Source: an uncultured Bacilli bacterium
GTDB taxonomy: Bacteria > Bacillota_I > Bacilli_A > RF39 > UBA660
Assembly (NCBI GenBank): GCA_934098665.1
Contig: CAKOOO010000002.1
Span: 1 to 64,000 of the forward strand
Direction: 5' to 3'
Length of the DNA: 64,000 nucleotides
Shown here in pieces: positions 8,226 to 17,278 of the stretch (positions are counted from its first letter, which is position 1; the number at the start of each line of letters is the position of its first letter). Under the pieces are notes generated by a model. The model did no database searches, was not told where the DNA came from, and saw only the letters and a program-made list of their open reading frames with translations. A program made the translations under genes and the position numbers.

Positions 8226-8346
8226 AATCCCTCCTTATTAGTTTCACCATAACTATATCATTTAATTTTTTAAAAGTCAAACATTTATTCGCATTATTTT
8301 ATTCATTTTTTTATAAATTTATGATATACTTTAAATGGAGGCAATA

Positions 8347-9777
8347 ATGCAATTAGAAAATTTAAAAAATACTTTTATAAATAACCTTAATTTAAATCAG
8401 AATAACGCACTTGATAATTCACAAAATAATTTAGTTTCTATTGAAGACTATGAAAACATTTTAAAAAATACATGTGAAGTTATTAAAAATAATCCTGATG
8501 ATGATATTACATCTTTACGCAAAAAAATATATGATATATCACCTCTTAATCAAAATATGAAGTATATAATAAATGATTTAGATTTAGCGGACTCACTCAC
8601 TATAACATATGGAACTAATTCATATAATGAAAAAGTCAATATTGGAATGGTTAATAATAAAAAAGCAAATGAAAAAAACATTTATGATTTAGCAAGCGTA
8701 TCAAAACTATTTACTTCAATAAGTGTACTTAAACTTACAAGTCTTGGTTTAATTGATTTAAATAAAGATGTTGCCTACTATGATGAAAGATTTAAATATT
8801 TAAAGAACACAACAATTTTTTCTTTATTAACTTTTAATGCGCCTCTTATAACAAATGGAAGACTTGATGATGATGGCATTTCTTATGAAGAAAGCAAAGA
8901 AAGATTATTAAATATCAAAATAAATGAAAGTTTTAATCCCATCTTTTCTCCATACACAGATTTAGTTGCCATGGTTTTAAAGGAAGTCATTGAAACTATA
9001 ACTAACCAAAATTTTTATGAATTTGTAAAAGAAAATATTTTAAATACCTCAAATATGGATAATACTTATATTATTGTTCCAAAAGAAAAGCTTTATCTTA
9101 CAGCTTCAACAGATAATACAATTTCATATAAAAACAATAAATTCATTTTTAGGAAAGTTAGAACTGGTACTGTTAATGATGAAAAAGCTAAAATACTTGG
9201 TCAAAACGTTAATGATTTTATGGGTCATGCTGGGCTATTTTCTACGCCAATAGATATGAGTAAATTTGCAAATAGTATTATGGATTATAAATTATTAAAT
9301 AAAGATTATTTAAATAAAATGAGTAAGAATATGACCGGAAGATACATAGAAAGTTTAAATAAATATAGACAATATTTTGGATGTTTATGCTATGTAAAAA
9401 ATCCAGATAAAAAAGCTAGTGAAGTATATCACCCATTAAGTGCAAATGCCTTTGCTATGGGGGGTTATACTGGTAATCAATTTACAGTTGATCCACAAAA
9501 TAAAATTTTTGCATTTTTATGTTCTAATAGAACACATAATAGAATTGTAAATTTAAGTGGATTTGACAAAAATAAAATTATTAAAGATATAAATGGCAAA
9601 CAAACTATTGTTATAAATGGCAAAGAATATGTTAATTCAAGTAGTTTTGCAAATCAAAGAGATATCATTTTAAAAAGTGCTTTAGACCTTGCAATATCAT
9701 ACTCATTTTTAGAGTATTATATAACTTCTTATGATAAAAATATTAACTTATCAGGTACTCTTTCAAGAACCATATAA
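8347..9777 (+). CDS. Serine hydrolase, beta-lactamase / penicillin-binding-protein-like family
   Basis: A 476-residue protein of the class C beta-lactamase-like fold. The catalytic SxxK is in YDLASVSKLFTSISVLKL, and INLNKDVAYYDERF follows as in that family. YxN-like and HxG equivalents are the segment FSPYTDLVAMV and MGHAGLFSTPIDMSKFAN; the latter is a hallmark of the family. There is no signal peptide, so it may be cytosolic or non-classically located. The start is the ATG at 8347, five bases after GGAGG; the ATG at 8335 overlaps that site. It ends in a strong terminator. Substrate (peptidoglycan, ester or peptide) cannot be told. Confidence 0.8.
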   Translation: MQLENLKNTFINNLNLNQNNALDNSQNNLVSIEDYENILKNTCEVIKNNPDDDITSLRKKIYDISPLNQNMKYIINDLDLADSLTITYGTNSYNEKVNIGMVNNKKANEKNIYDLASVSKLFTSISVLKLTSLGLIDLNKDVAYYDERFKYLKNTTIFSLLTFNAPLITNGRLDDDGISYEESKERLLNIKINESFNPIFSPYTDLVAMVLKEVIETITNQNFYEFVKENILNTSNMDNTYIIVPKEKLYLTASTDNTISYKNNKFIFRKVRTGTVNDEKAKILGQNVNDFMGHAGLFSTPIDMSKFANSIMDYKLLNKDYLNKMSKNMTGRYIESLNKYRQYFGCLCYVKNPDKKASEVYHPLSANAFAMGGYTGNQFTVDPQNKIFAFLCSNRTHNRIVNLSGFDKNKIIKDINGKQTIVINGKEYVNSSSFANQRDIILKSALDLAISYSFLEYYITSYDKNINLSGTLSRTI

Positions 9778-9811
9778 AAAGCAATAACCTTTAAAAGGCA
9801 ATTGCTTTTTT
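9777..9811 (+). terminator. Rho-independent terminator after the serine hydrolase
   Basis: A perfect 9-bp stem AAAAGCAAT / ATTGCTTTT with an inner CCTTT-AAAGG stem, followed by T6. It starts at the TAA of the upstream gene. The A-run on the other side makes it potentially bidirectional. Confidence 0.88.
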
Positions 9812-9878
9812 ATAATATAAATCAAAATTATCATCTTATAAAAATTTATAATCAATATCATTTACTTTTAAATTATTT

Positions 9879-10205
9879 TCATCTTTCTCTTTCTTTAGTA
9901 ATATCAGTTATTTGATGAAAATTTAAATTATCATAGTTTACCTCAAAGCCATTAACAAGTGATATTAAGTTTTTTTCTTCATCGAAAAGTAATATTTTTT
10001 CTTTAGCATAAGGATATACTTTAATATAATAAACTCCATTAATTAAATTTTCATAATTAACTTTAGAAATAAATGTTGTTATTTCACATATATCATCATT
10101 ATTACTATGACCTATTATCATTTGGTATACAGTATCTTCGGGAATTAACTTATTTTGACCCTCAAGCACTATTTGCCATAAATTTATATTGTATATTTCA
10201 TTCAT
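9879..10205 (-). CDS. Hypothetical protein
   Basis: A 108-residue soluble protein (MNEIYNINLWQIVLEGQNK…) rich in Asn, Ile and acidic residues, with predicted beta-strands and no recognised motif. Its ATG lies inside the end of a 30-codon small frame, which itself overlaps the stop of the PspC gene, giving a coupled chain of three. Position downstream of pspC suggests co-expression, not function. Confidence 0.5.
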   Translation of the reverse strand: MNEIYNINLWQIVLEGQNKLIPEDTVYQMIIGHSNNDDICEITTFISKVNYENLINGVYYIKVYPYAKEKILLFDEEKNLISLVNGFEVNYDNLNFHQITDITKERER

Positions 10206-10290
10206 TAAACCATCCTATCTTTTTAATATTTTCAAATTCATCCTCCAAAGATTTTAAATTGTTTTTTTCATTTATTTCAATCATTTTCAT
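10198..10290 (-). CDS. Possible 30-residue small protein
   Basis: Short frame starting MKMIEINEKN and ending KKIGWFNE. Its ATG (10288-10290) overlaps the TGA of the PspC gene in an ATGA arrangement, and its own TGA lies eight bases into the next gene. Such tight coupling on both sides suggests translation; it may be a real small protein or a coupling leader. No family recognised. Confidence 0.4.
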   Translation of the reverse strand: MKMIEINEKNNLKSLEDEFENIKKIGWFNE

Positions 10291-10499
10291 CTTTTCTTAA
10301 TGTACTCTACATCCTCTCTTGGAAATACAATCATGCAAATAATATAAGCAAGAATTCCACTTCCGCCCATTGCACAAAATAATATCCATAAAAGTCTTAT
10401 AACTGTAGGATCTGCGTTAAAATACTCTGCAATACCTGCGCATACTCCATCAATCATTTTGCCTTCATTAACTTTATATAATTTTTTATTTTTAGCCAT
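10287..10499 (-). CDS. PspC-domain membrane protein
   Basis: A 70-residue single-domain PspC protein: LYKVNEGKMIDGVCAGIAEY followed by FNADPTVIRLLWILF is the family signature, and one long hydrophobic segment (GGSGILAYIICMIVF) crosses the membrane. PspC proteins take part in envelope-stress responses; here no PspA or PspB partner is nearby. A GGAGGAATTAAA ribosome binding site precedes the ATG. Confidence 0.9.
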   Translation of the reverse strand: MAKNKKLYKVNEGKMIDGVCAGIAEYFNADPTVIRLLWILFCAMGGSGILAYIICMIVFPREDVEYIKKR

Positions 10500-10520
10500 T
10501 TTAATTCCTCCACAATTTAA

Positions 10521-11066
10521 TTATACCTTATTTTTATATAAAAAGCACTCTTTTTCATGTGAATAAATTATACCAACAGCTTGTAAAAAAGAATATATTG
10601 TTATAGTTCCTACAAAAGACATACCTCTTCTTTTTAAATCTTCACTTATCTTATCAGATAATAAGGAAGATACTATACCTATTTTATAAAAAACTTTTCC
10701 GTTTGTAAATGTACATAAATAATTATAAAATGAGCCATATTCTTTTATTATATTTTTAAATATTTTACTATTATTAATGCTTGCTAAAATTTTTCTTTTA
10801 TTACGAATAATTTTATGATTATTATAAAGCTCTAATATTTTATTTTCATCAAAACCTGCCACTTTATCTATATCAAAATTATCATAAGCAAGGCAAAAAT
10901 CATCTATTTTATTTAAGATGCACTCCCATGAAAGACCCGCTTGAAAAGTTTCTAAAATAAGCATTTTATATAAATAATCATCACTAGTATTAAGTATACC
11001 CCAAACGTTATCATGATAATAAATATATTTTTGATTATTTAAATTACACCATTTACACCTATTCAT
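10521..11066 (-). CDS. tag: DNA-3-methyladenine glycosylase I
   Basis: A 181-residue Tag protein that removes 3-methyladenine from alkylated DNA. The start MNRCKWCN, YHDNVWG, ETFQAGLSWECIL and GMSFVGTITIYSFLQAVG are all family blocks, and the Cys/His zinc ligands are Cys4 and the C-terminal HEKEC. The ATG sits right behind the lepB terminator hairpin with no ribosome binding site visible, so expression may depend on terminator read-through or be low. Confidence 0.93.
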   Translation of the reverse strand: MNRCKWCNLNNQKYIYYHDNVWGILNTSDDYLYKMLILETFQAGLSWECILNKIDDFCLAYDNFDIDKVAGFDENKILELYNNHKIIRNKRKILASINNSKIFKNIIKEYGSFYNYLCTFTNGKVFYKIGIVSSLLSDKISEDLKRRGMSFVGTITIYSFLQAVGIIYSHEKECFLYKNKV

Positions 11067-11072
11067 AAATTA

Positions 11073-11098
11073 TAAAAAATAGCATAAAAATGCTATTT
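11073..11098 (-). terminator. Rho-independent terminator after lepB
   Basis: Minus-strand 9-bp stem AAATAGCAT / ATGCTATTT with a short loop and T-rich tail. It overlaps the lepB stop codon and lies only seven bases before the tag start. Confidence 0.82.
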
Positions 11099-11581
11099 AA
11101 CCTTTCCTATTTTATTAAAGGGATATAAAATTATTTTAGTAGTTCCCTCTATATATTTTTCTTTTATAGGGCCTAAAGAACGTGAGTCTTTAGATATAGT
11201 ACGATTATCACCAAGGACAAAATATTCATCACTGCCTAAAGTTATTTCCTCAAAATCTGAAGTCTCACCACTACCATATTTATCATCATACTTTTCATCA
11301 TTTATAAAAATAGTTCCATTAATACATTTAATTTTTTCATTAGGAAGTCCAATAACTCTTTTTATTATCGTGGAACCCTCAACTTTTTTATTTATGACAA
11401 CTATATCTTCTTTAGAAAAAGATTTATCAAGTTTATTTAACACTAAAATATTACCTTCTTTTAAAGTTGGAACCATACTTGTTCCATTAACTTTTACAGG
11501 AGTTCCAATATAAGTTCTAATTAATAGTACAACCAAAATAATAACTACATAGCTTAATATCTCTTTAATTATTTTAAACAT
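11093..11581 (-). CDS. lepB: Signal peptidase I
   Basis: A 162-residue membrane-bound serine protease that removes signal peptides. One N-terminal membrane helix (SYVVIILVVLLI), then NGTSMVPTL with the catalytic Ser, STIIKRVIGLP with the catalytic Lys, and VLGDNR plus SKDSRSLG, the boxes D and E. Its length is normal for Gram-positive type I (P-class) peptidases. It lies directly downstream of rplS, an arrangement seen in many Firmicutes, but a terminator separates the two. No SipW-type (ER-like) peptidase was seen in the window. Confidence 0.93.
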   Translation of the reverse strand: MFKIIKEILSYVVIILVVLLIRTYIGTPVKVNGTSMVPTLKEGNILVLNKLDKSFSKEDIVVINKKVEGSTIIKRVIGLPNEKIKCINGTIFINDEKYDDKYGSGETSDFEEITLGSDEYFVLGDNRTISKDSRSLGPIKEKYIEGTTKIILYPFNKIGKVK

Positions 11582-11595
11582 TTTTTTCCTTTCAT

Positions 11596-11634
11596 AAAAA
11601 TAAAATTAAGGAAAGTATTAATTTCTTTCCTTAA
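11596..11634 (-). terminator. Rho-independent terminator after rplS
   Basis: Minus-strand perfect 10-bp stem TTAAGGAAAG / CTTTCCTTAA with a 9-base loop and a T-rich tail (TTTTATTTTT), overlapping the rplS stop. Confidence 0.88.
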
Positions 11635-11959
11635 CTTTGTATTCTTTAGACATCTTTTTAATAAAGTTAAGTTTAGCTCTTCTAACTTTACCTTTTTTAA
11701 TAACTGTTATTTTGTCAATAGTTGGTGCATTAACTGGGAAAATTCTTGTAACTGCAACAGTTCCGCTTTTCTTTCTTACAGAAAATGTTTCAGAAACGCT
11801 TCCACCTTTTTTAGCAACAACTAGTCCTTCGAAAGCTTGGATTCTTTCTTTTTTTCCTTCTTTTACCCAAACATCAACTCGAACAGTATCTCCAACACGG
11901 AATTCTGGAATGTCTTTACGAATATGCTTTTCATTGATTTTGTCAACTAAATTAGCCAT
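11618..11959 (-). CDS. rplS: 50S ribosomal protein L19
   Basis: A 113-residue L19. FRVGDTVRVDVWVKEGKKER, FEGLVVAKKGGSVSETF and TVRKIS-type SVRKKSGTVAVTRIFP are strongly conserved ribosomal sequence; KKGKVRRAKLNF is the basic C-terminal block. The ATG at 11957-11959 (MANLVDKI) is chosen over the GTG two codons upstream because it has better spacing from GGAAG. A promoter and a hairpin leader precede it. Confidence 0.97.
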   Translation of the reverse strand: MANLVDKINEKHIRKDIPEFRVGDTVRVDVWVKEGKKERIQAFEGLVVAKKGGSVSETFSVRKKSGTVAVTRIFPVNAPTIDKITVIKKGKVRRAKLNFIKKMSKEYKVKERN

Positions 11960-12040
11960 GTTCACTCTTCCTTTCTAAAATATTATTACCTGTAATCATT
12001 AAATATTTTAAGCGGATTACATACCTTTTGGGCTAAAAGT
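11960..12040 (-). ncRNA. Candidate L19 autoregulatory leader
   Basis: The 5' untranslated region of rplS contains an inverted repeat TGTAATC / GATTACA (11991-11997 and 12015-12021 on the plus strand) between the transcription start and the ribosome binding site. L19 leaders that bind their own protein are known in Bacillales. The call is by position and structure only; I could not check against a covariance model. Confidence 0.4.
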
Positions 12041-12069
12041 ATTATAGCACACTCTTTTTTTTATTGCAA
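12041..12069 (-). promoter_or_regulatory. Sigma-A promoter of rplS
   Basis: TTGCAA (12064-12069), a 17-base spacer and TATAAT (12041-12046) on the minus strand. Confidence 0.85.
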
Positions 12070-12080
12070 TAGATATATTC

Positions 12081-12255
12081 AAGAAATGAAAAAAGAAATT
12101 GCTCCCTTTTTTCATTAGCAAACAAGCCAAAATATAATTTCAAAAATAATGTATGGAAACTAAGTTGTGAAAAAGACATAGTAACGTACACTTTTTCACG
12201 TGCAATAAAATTAAACTGCAATTGGGAACTTACGATTTAATTTTTGCAACTTTAA
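12081..12255 (-). other. Structured intergenic stretch with three inverted repeats
   Basis: Between the AI-2E-family transporter and rplS there is no credible gene but three hairpins on the minus strand: AAATTAAA / TTTAATTT, GTGAAAAAG / CTTTTTCAC (12167-12175 and 12191-12199) and TGAAAAAAG / CTTTTTTCA (about 12086-12112). The last, with its T-run, could be the terminator of the transporter. The middle one includes GTAACGT and CACGTGCAA, faintly like the arms of the element at 47787-48020. Confidence 0.35.
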
Positions 12256-13386
12256 CTAATAATCGTTATTTTTCCTTTTTCTAGAAATAAATATAATAAT
12301 TTCTTTAATAATGGACATACATGGAGTTGCAATAATCATTCCCACTATACCAAAGAAATAACCAAAAAGAAGTAAACCTACAATAATTGTTATCGGAGAA
12401 AGTTGCATTGCTTTACTCATAACAACAGGTTGAAGAACATAACTTTCCATAAGTTGAACAAGCGCGGCCACTACTAAAGTTGCAATTCCTACAAAAGGAC
12501 TTTGGGTAAAACCAACTATAACTGCAGCAGCTCCACCTATATAAGGACCAATGTAAGGAATAAGATCTGTTATACCACAAAATAGTCCAAAAAGTACCGC
12601 AGCATTTAAGCCAATAATAGCAAAACCAATTGTATCACAAACAAATACCATGAAGGCCACAAGAAGTGTACCATTAACTACTTTTCTTGCATTATAACCA
12701 ATATTATTTAAAAGTTTAATATAATCTTCTGCTCCTTTTTTTCTTAAAAATTTTTCAAAATTAAAGGTTATATTATCAAAATCCATAAGCATATAAATCA
12801 TTATTACTAAAGATAGTGCAATAATACCAATCGCTGAAATAATTGATTTTACAACTATAATTAAGCTATTTGGAAGTCCTGTAGTAATTGATACAATTAT
12901 TTTTTGACCAGATGTTACTATAGAGTGTTTTATTTCAGAAATATTTAATCCGTTTATATTAAGTTTATCTAAATTTTTTGATATAAGGTTTGTTATATTT
13001 GAAAATACACTTGGAAGCATATTAATTAAATCATTAATTTGTTTATATAAAACTGGTACAAATATATATACAAATAAAATTATAAAGCCCACTACTAAAA
13101 GAAATATTATAATAGCACTAACTGCTTTAGGAAAACCATTATCCACCATTTTTTTCTGAAGCGGATAAAAAAGCCATGTTAAAATAAAACCAATAAAAAG
13201 TGGTGATATTACTTTAACAATTCCACTTAATATATTAAATAGTTTAAGTGATTTTATAGCCATCAAAATACCTATAATAATAGCTACGACAACAAAAACA
13301 TAAAATATACGAAGAAGTTTTTGTGATAAATGTATTATTTCATTAACTCCTTCTTTATCAATTTCATTATTACTTTTTCTAAACAT
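12256..13386 (-). CDS. AI-2E family transporter (PerM/YtvI-like membrane protein)
   Basis: A 376-residue protein with about eight membrane helices. Helices near residues 25-95 and the C-terminal segment LFGLFCGITDLIPYIGPYIGG, continuing into a FxQSPFVGIATLV-type stretch, are signature blocks of the AI-2E/YtvI/UPF0118 family. Family members export small molecules or ions in several bacteria; a quorum-signal role is not implied. An AGAGGT ribosome binding site precedes the ATG. It appears to be transcribed alone. Confidence 0.87.
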   Translation of the reverse strand: MFRKSNNEIDKEGVNEIIHLSQKLLRIFYVFVVVAIIIGILMAIKSLKLFNILSGIVKVISPLFIGFILTWLFYPLQKKMVDNGFPKAVSAIIIFLLVVGFIILFVYIFVPVLYKQINDLINMLPSVFSNITNLISKNLDKLNINGLNISEIKHSIVTSGQKIIVSITTGLPNSLIIVVKSIISAIGIIALSLVIMIYMLMDFDNITFNFEKFLRKKGAEDYIKLLNNIGYNARKVVNGTLLVAFMVFVCDTIGFAIIGLNAAVLFGLFCGITDLIPYIGPYIGGAAAVIVGFTQSPFVGIATLVVAALVQLMESYVLQPVVMSKAMQLSPITIIVGLLLFGYFFGIVGMIIATPCMSIIKEIIIFISRKRKNNDY

Positions 13387-13452
13387 AATATACCTCTTAT
13401 TAATATTATATATTTTTTTATTATTTTATTCAATGTAAAAATTACAAACATT

Positions 13453-13492
13453 AAAAAAGACAAATTAATTTTAAATATTATTTGTCTTTTTT
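13453..13492 (-). terminator. Rho-independent terminator after the P-type ATPase
   Basis: Perfect 13-bp stem AAAAAAGACAAAT / ATTTGTCTTTTTT on the minus strand, 14-base loop. The left arm covers the last codons and the stop of the gene. Confidence 0.85.
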
Positions 13493-15780
13493 AAAATATA
13501 ATTAAATAGTCCTTTTAATTTATCAAAAATATACATACTACATATAAATAATACTACAAAAATTAAAACAGTATTTTTATTAATTGTACTAATAGAGAAA
13601 AAGTCATATTGATATAAAATACAGTATTCAAAGGCTAAAAATAATATACACATCATTGATCCTCTTAAAAGGTTATATGGTTTACATATATAATTTAAGA
13701 AAATAAAACCTGTCATTGCAGTTAAAAATACAGTTAAAGTTGAACATAACTGTTGGGAAAGCCCAAAATTTATTTGAAATAATTTAATTATTATAACATT
13801 AAATACAACAGTAAGTGCACTAGGAAGTGCCTTTAAAAACACTTTGAGAAGAAAATTTCCTTTTACAAGTTCATGGTTTGGTTCAAGAGCTAGTATAAAT
13901 GATGGAACTCCTATTGTAAAAAAAGTAATTAAAGTTAGATGAATAGGTATAAAAAAGTATTCTGTATTTAAAAATATACAAGCAATAATTAAAATAATTG
14001 TAAAAATAGTTTTACTTAAAAGTAGTGATGAACTTCTTTCAATATTATTTATGCTACGTCTTCCCTCTTTTAAAATAAGGGGTAAATTATCAATTTTAGA
14101 ATCAAGTAAAACAAATTGACTTACATTTTTAGCAGCATCTGCACCACTAGCCATTGCAATTGAGCAATCAGCCTCTTTTAAAGCAAGACAGTCATTAACA
14201 CCATCACCTGTCATACCAACAAAATGTCCATCCTTTTTAAGGGCAATAACAATTTTTTTCTTTTGCTCTGGTTTGACTCTTCCTAAAATATTATAGTTTT
14301 TAATAACTGATGATATATCATCATCTTCTACAGTGGACATGTCTATACTTCTTATATCTTTCATACCAGCTCGTTTAGCTATTTTTGAAACTGTTATAGG
14401 ATTATCACCACTTATAATTTTTATATCAACACCTTGCTCTTTAAAATAATTTAAAGTAACATCAGCATTTTCTTTTATTTTATCTTGAATAAGTATTAAG
14501 GCTACTGGTTTTACATTATCATCTTTAATATCTTTTCCTTTTGCAAGTAGTAAAACGCGAAAGTCTTCTTGATAAGAAGAAAGTTTATTAATTTTACCTT
14601 TATATATATTTTCAGGACTACCTAAAAAATAAGTACAATTTGCAAATTTAACTGCAGAATATTTACGTAATGAAGAAAATGCTAAAGTATCTAATGGTTT
14701 TTCTTTATAACTATTATTTTTAACATAACTTTCAATTGCTTTAAAAGTTGGTGATGGGTCATTTAGAGATTTTACATATGAAGAAATAATATTATTAATT
14801 TCTTTTTTATTAGTTTTATCAAGTAAAATAACATCTTTTACTTCCATTTTTCCTTCCGTAATTGTACCAGTTTTATCTAAACAAAGTGTATCAACTCTTG
14901 CAAGACTTTCAATTGAATATAAATCTTGAACTAATACTTTATATTTTTTAAGCCTTATTACACTAACGGCCATCGCTGATGATGTAAGTAAAACAAGTCC
15001 TTCGGGTATCATACCAATAAGTGCACTAACCATACTCATTACAGAACTTGGAACACTTTTAGTAATGCCCATTTGATTTATAAAAAATAAAATTCCTACA
15101 GGTACAAGCAATACACTTAATATTTTTAGCATTTTTTCAAAAGAATTATAAATAACTGAATTAGTTTTTTTAATATATTTTGTTTCACTAGTTATTTTAG
15201 ATATATAATTATCTTTTCCTATATGAATAACTTTTGCGTAAACATTTCCACTTATAATAAATGAACCACTTATCAAATTATCTCCTTTAGTTTTTGTAAT
15301 TACTTTTTCTTCACCAGTTATAAATGATTCATTAACTTCACAAGTTCCTGATAAAATAATGCAGTCAACTAAAACCTGATTACCAATAGTAAAATTACAT
15401 ACATCATCAAGAACTATTTCTTCACGAGAAAGCAAAACGCATTCATCATCTCTTAAAACATTTATTTTAGCATCCGCTATAACATTTAATTTATCAATAG
15501 TTTTTTTAGCAAGAATTTCTTCGACTATACTTATTATAGTATTTGTAAATATTACATTTACAAATAGGCAATTTTTAAGAGCATATAAAAATTTACCAGA
15601 TACTATTCCACTTATTAAGATCATTAATCCAAGGGCTATATTTAAAAAATTAAAATACGTAAAAGTATTTGTTTTAATTATTTCTTTAATACTTTTAGTT
15701 TTAGGTTCATCTACATAATTAATAAGTCCTTTATTTATTCTTTCATTAACTTCGCTATTATTAAGTCCCTTTATATTCAT
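13471..15780 (-). CDS. P-type cation-translocating ATPase (P2/HAD-IC type), ion unknown
   Basis: A 769-residue ATPase with the complete catalytic set: ESFITGEEKVI (actuator TGE), MIPEGLVLLTSSAMAV (PEGL ion-binding helix, typical of P2-like pumps), LCLDKTGTITEGKMEV (phosphorylation), KIISGDNPITVSKIA and GMTGDGVNDCLALKEAD (hinge). No N-terminal metal-binding domain and no CPC, so it is not a heavy-metal pump. The family includes Ca2+, Mg2+ and K+ related pumps of Gram-positive bacteria; the sequence does not decide which. It has about ten membrane helices including four in the C-terminal 200 residues. It ends in a strong terminator and appears monocistronic. Confidence 0.85.
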   Translation of the reverse strand: MNIKGLNNSEVNERINKGLINYVDEPKTKSIKEIIKTNTFTYFNFLNIALGLMILISGIVSGKFLYALKNCLFVNVIFTNTIISIVEEILAKKTIDKLNVIADAKINVLRDDECVLLSREEIVLDDVCNFTIGNQVLVDCIILSGTCEVNESFITGEEKVITKTKGDNLISGSFIISGNVYAKVIHIGKDNYISKITSETKYIKKTNSVIYNSFEKMLKILSVLLVPVGILFFINQMGITKSVPSSVMSMVSALIGMIPEGLVLLTSSAMAVSVIRLKKYKVLVQDLYSIESLARVDTLCLDKTGTITEGKMEVKDVILLDKTNKKEINNIISSYVKSLNDPSPTFKAIESYVKNNSYKEKPLDTLAFSSLRKYSAVKFANCTYFLGSPENIYKGKINKLSSYQEDFRVLLLAKGKDIKDDNVKPVALILIQDKIKENADVTLNYFKEQGVDIKIISGDNPITVSKIAKRAGMKDIRSIDMSTVEDDDISSVIKNYNILGRVKPEQKKKIVIALKKDGHFVGMTGDGVNDCLALKEADCSIAMASGADAAKNVSQFVLLDSKIDNLPLILKEGRRSINNIERSSSLLLSKTIFTIILIIACIFLNTEYFFIPIHLTLITFFTIGVPSFILALEPNHELVKGNFLLKVFLKALPSALTVVFNVIIIKLFQINFGLSQQLCSTLTVFLTAMTGFIFLNYICKPYNLLRGSMMCILFLAFEYCILYQYDFFSISTINKNTVLIFVVLFICSMYIFDKLKGLFNYILKKTNNI

Positions 15781-15833
15781 AATCTACTTCCTACTCTATA
15801 GTTAGTATAGCACAAAAAGGTTTATTTGACACT

Positions 15834-15865
15834 AAAAAAAGACTATTTAATCTAAATAATCTTTT
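15834..15865 (-). terminator. Rho-independent terminator after the first sigma paralogue
   Basis: Minus-strand stem AAAAGATTATTTA / TAAATAGTCTTTT (one G-U pair) followed by T residues; it overlaps the gene's stop. Confidence 0.75.
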
Positions 15866-17199
15866 AAGCCAATTTTTTTATCATTACGTTTCATTTTAAT
15901 TAAAGCTTTCTTTTCTATTTGCCTTATTCTTTCTCTTGTAATGCCATATTCTTTTCCAATTTCTTCAAGGTTTTTAGGCTCACTTCCATCAAGTCCAAAC
16001 CTTTTTATTAAAACCGTTTTTTCTTTTTCACTTAAATATTTAGAAAAAGAAAGATTAATAAGATTTGCAAGTTCTTTATCAAGTACGTCTTTTTCAGTAT
16101 CTTCTTTAGTATCAGGTAAAAGATTTTTTAATAAAGAACCATCTTCACTATCATTTTTTACAGGGCTTTCTAAAGAAGCACAATTTGCTAAATCTAATAC
16201 TATTTCATTTATATCACTTATACTTAAACCCGTACCAATAGAAATTTCTTGAACATTTGGATATTTACCATATTTATTAAAATATGTAGATACAAAGTCA
16301 TTATATAATTTATTTTGTTTTATAACTAAATCAGGTTTTCTTATCATGTTTCCATTTGTTTTAAGCATTTGATATATTTTTTGTCTAATCCAATATGTTG
16401 CATAAGTTGAAAATCTATTACCAAGCGAGTAATCATATTTATTTATTGCCTCAATAAGACCAAGTGTTCCTTCTTGCGTTAAATCTGATAAAGAAAAACT
16501 ACTATTATAATATTTTTTAGCTATTGAAAAAACTAATCTAATGTTTCTTTTAAAGAAATTATTTTTAGCTATAACATATTTTTTTAAAAGCATAAGTTCA
16601 TAATCAATATTTTCGTTTATTTTAGCGTTTTCTATTCCCTTGAATGTAGATATAACATTTTCATTTTTTAAAAATAATTTTATTTTATCTAAACTTCCCT
16701 TAAAAATATTATCATCATGTAATTTATATGGCAATGATTTAATTTCTTTTAATAAGGTAATGCCATTTTCACTATAGATTACAGATTTTATAATATCTAG
16801 TTCATTTAAAATAGGATATAAATTTTTATTATCACAACTACATATTGTAAGGTTTTCTTTAGCCTCTTTTAAAATAGAACCATAATATTTTTCTTCATTT
16901 TGACTCATTAGAGTAGTATTATCAGTTCCAAGTGAATAAAACATATAATCAATAGTTTTTAAGGCTGAGGCATCAGTAACATCATTTATATTATTATTAA
17001 TTTCTCTTTCAAAATAACATGAATATTTTTTAGCAAATGCAAAAAACTCATCCTCTGAAAGAGTACTTGATGCTTTTTCAAAATATGAATTAACTAGCTC
17101 TTTACCATATTTTTCATATAAAGCAAGTAAAGTTTTATCATTAAACTCTGAGAATAAACTGATTAATTTTAAAAATTTTTGATAACTTATTTTTTCCAT
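15847..17199 (-). CDS. Sigma-70 family RNA polymerase sigma factor with unusual N-terminal half (paralogue 1)
   Basis: A 450-residue protein. Residues from about 215 form a full sigma-70 core: IRLVFSIAKKYY and LSDLTQEGTLGLIEAINKYD (region 2.1-2.2), GNRFSTYATYWIRQKIYQ (2.3-2.4), a region 3 around YPNVQEISIGTGLS, and [18 protein letters not shown] (4.2). The first about 210 residues match no sigma region that I know but are shared with the neighbour at 17279..18673, including SLGTDNTTLMSQNEEKYYGS. Sequence MIRKPDLVIK in region 2.4/3.0 departs from the RVPVHM of RpoD, so promoter choice may differ. The GGGGGATAT-ATG leader is the same as in its paralogue. It has its own terminator. Confidence 0.85.
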   Translation of the reverse strand: MEKISYQKFLKLISLFSEFNDKTLLALYEKYGKELVNSYFEKASSTLSEDEFFAFAKKYSCYFEREINNNINDVTDASALKTIDYMFYSLGTDNTTLMSQNEEKYYGSILKEAKENLTICSCDNKNLYPILNELDIIKSVIYSENGITLLKEIKSLPYKLHDDNIFKGSLDKIKLFLKNENVISTFKGIENAKINENIDYELMLLKKYVIAKNNFFKRNIRLVFSIAKKYYNSSFSLSDLTQEGTLGLIEAINKYDYSLGNRFSTYATYWIRQKIYQMLKTNGNMIRKPDLVIKQNKLYNDFVSTYFNKYGKYPNVQEISIGTGLSISDINEIVLDLANCASLESPVKNDSEDGSLLKNLLPDTKEDTEKDVLDKELANLINLSFSKYLSEKEKTVLIKRFGLDGSEPKNLEEIGKEYGITRERIRQIEKKALIKMKRNDKKIGLKDYLD

Positions 17200-17250
17200 A
17201 TATCCCCCATAACGTTTTATATTATATAGTATTTTTTTAAAAATGACAAA

Positions 17251-17276
17251 TAAAAAATAACTTTTTAAAAGTTACT
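17251..17276 (-). terminator. Rho-independent terminator between the sigma paralogues
   Basis: Minus-strand stem TAACTTTT / AAAAGTTA with small loop and T6 tail immediately after the stop of the upstream sigma gene. Confidence 0.72.
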
Positions 17277-17278
17277 CT

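Noticed and set aside
11066..11074. TATAAT right before the tag start as its promoter
   Set aside because: It lies two bases from the ATG and inside the lepB terminator tail, so a transcript would begin within the gene.
12015..12110. 32-codon frame overlapping the rplS promoter
   Set aside because: No ribosome binding site; it spans promoter and terminator elements, which explain the sequence better.
13471..15780. Heavy-metal ATPase
   Set aside because: No CPC motif and no metal-binding domain; the PEGL motif points to a P2-like cation pump instead.
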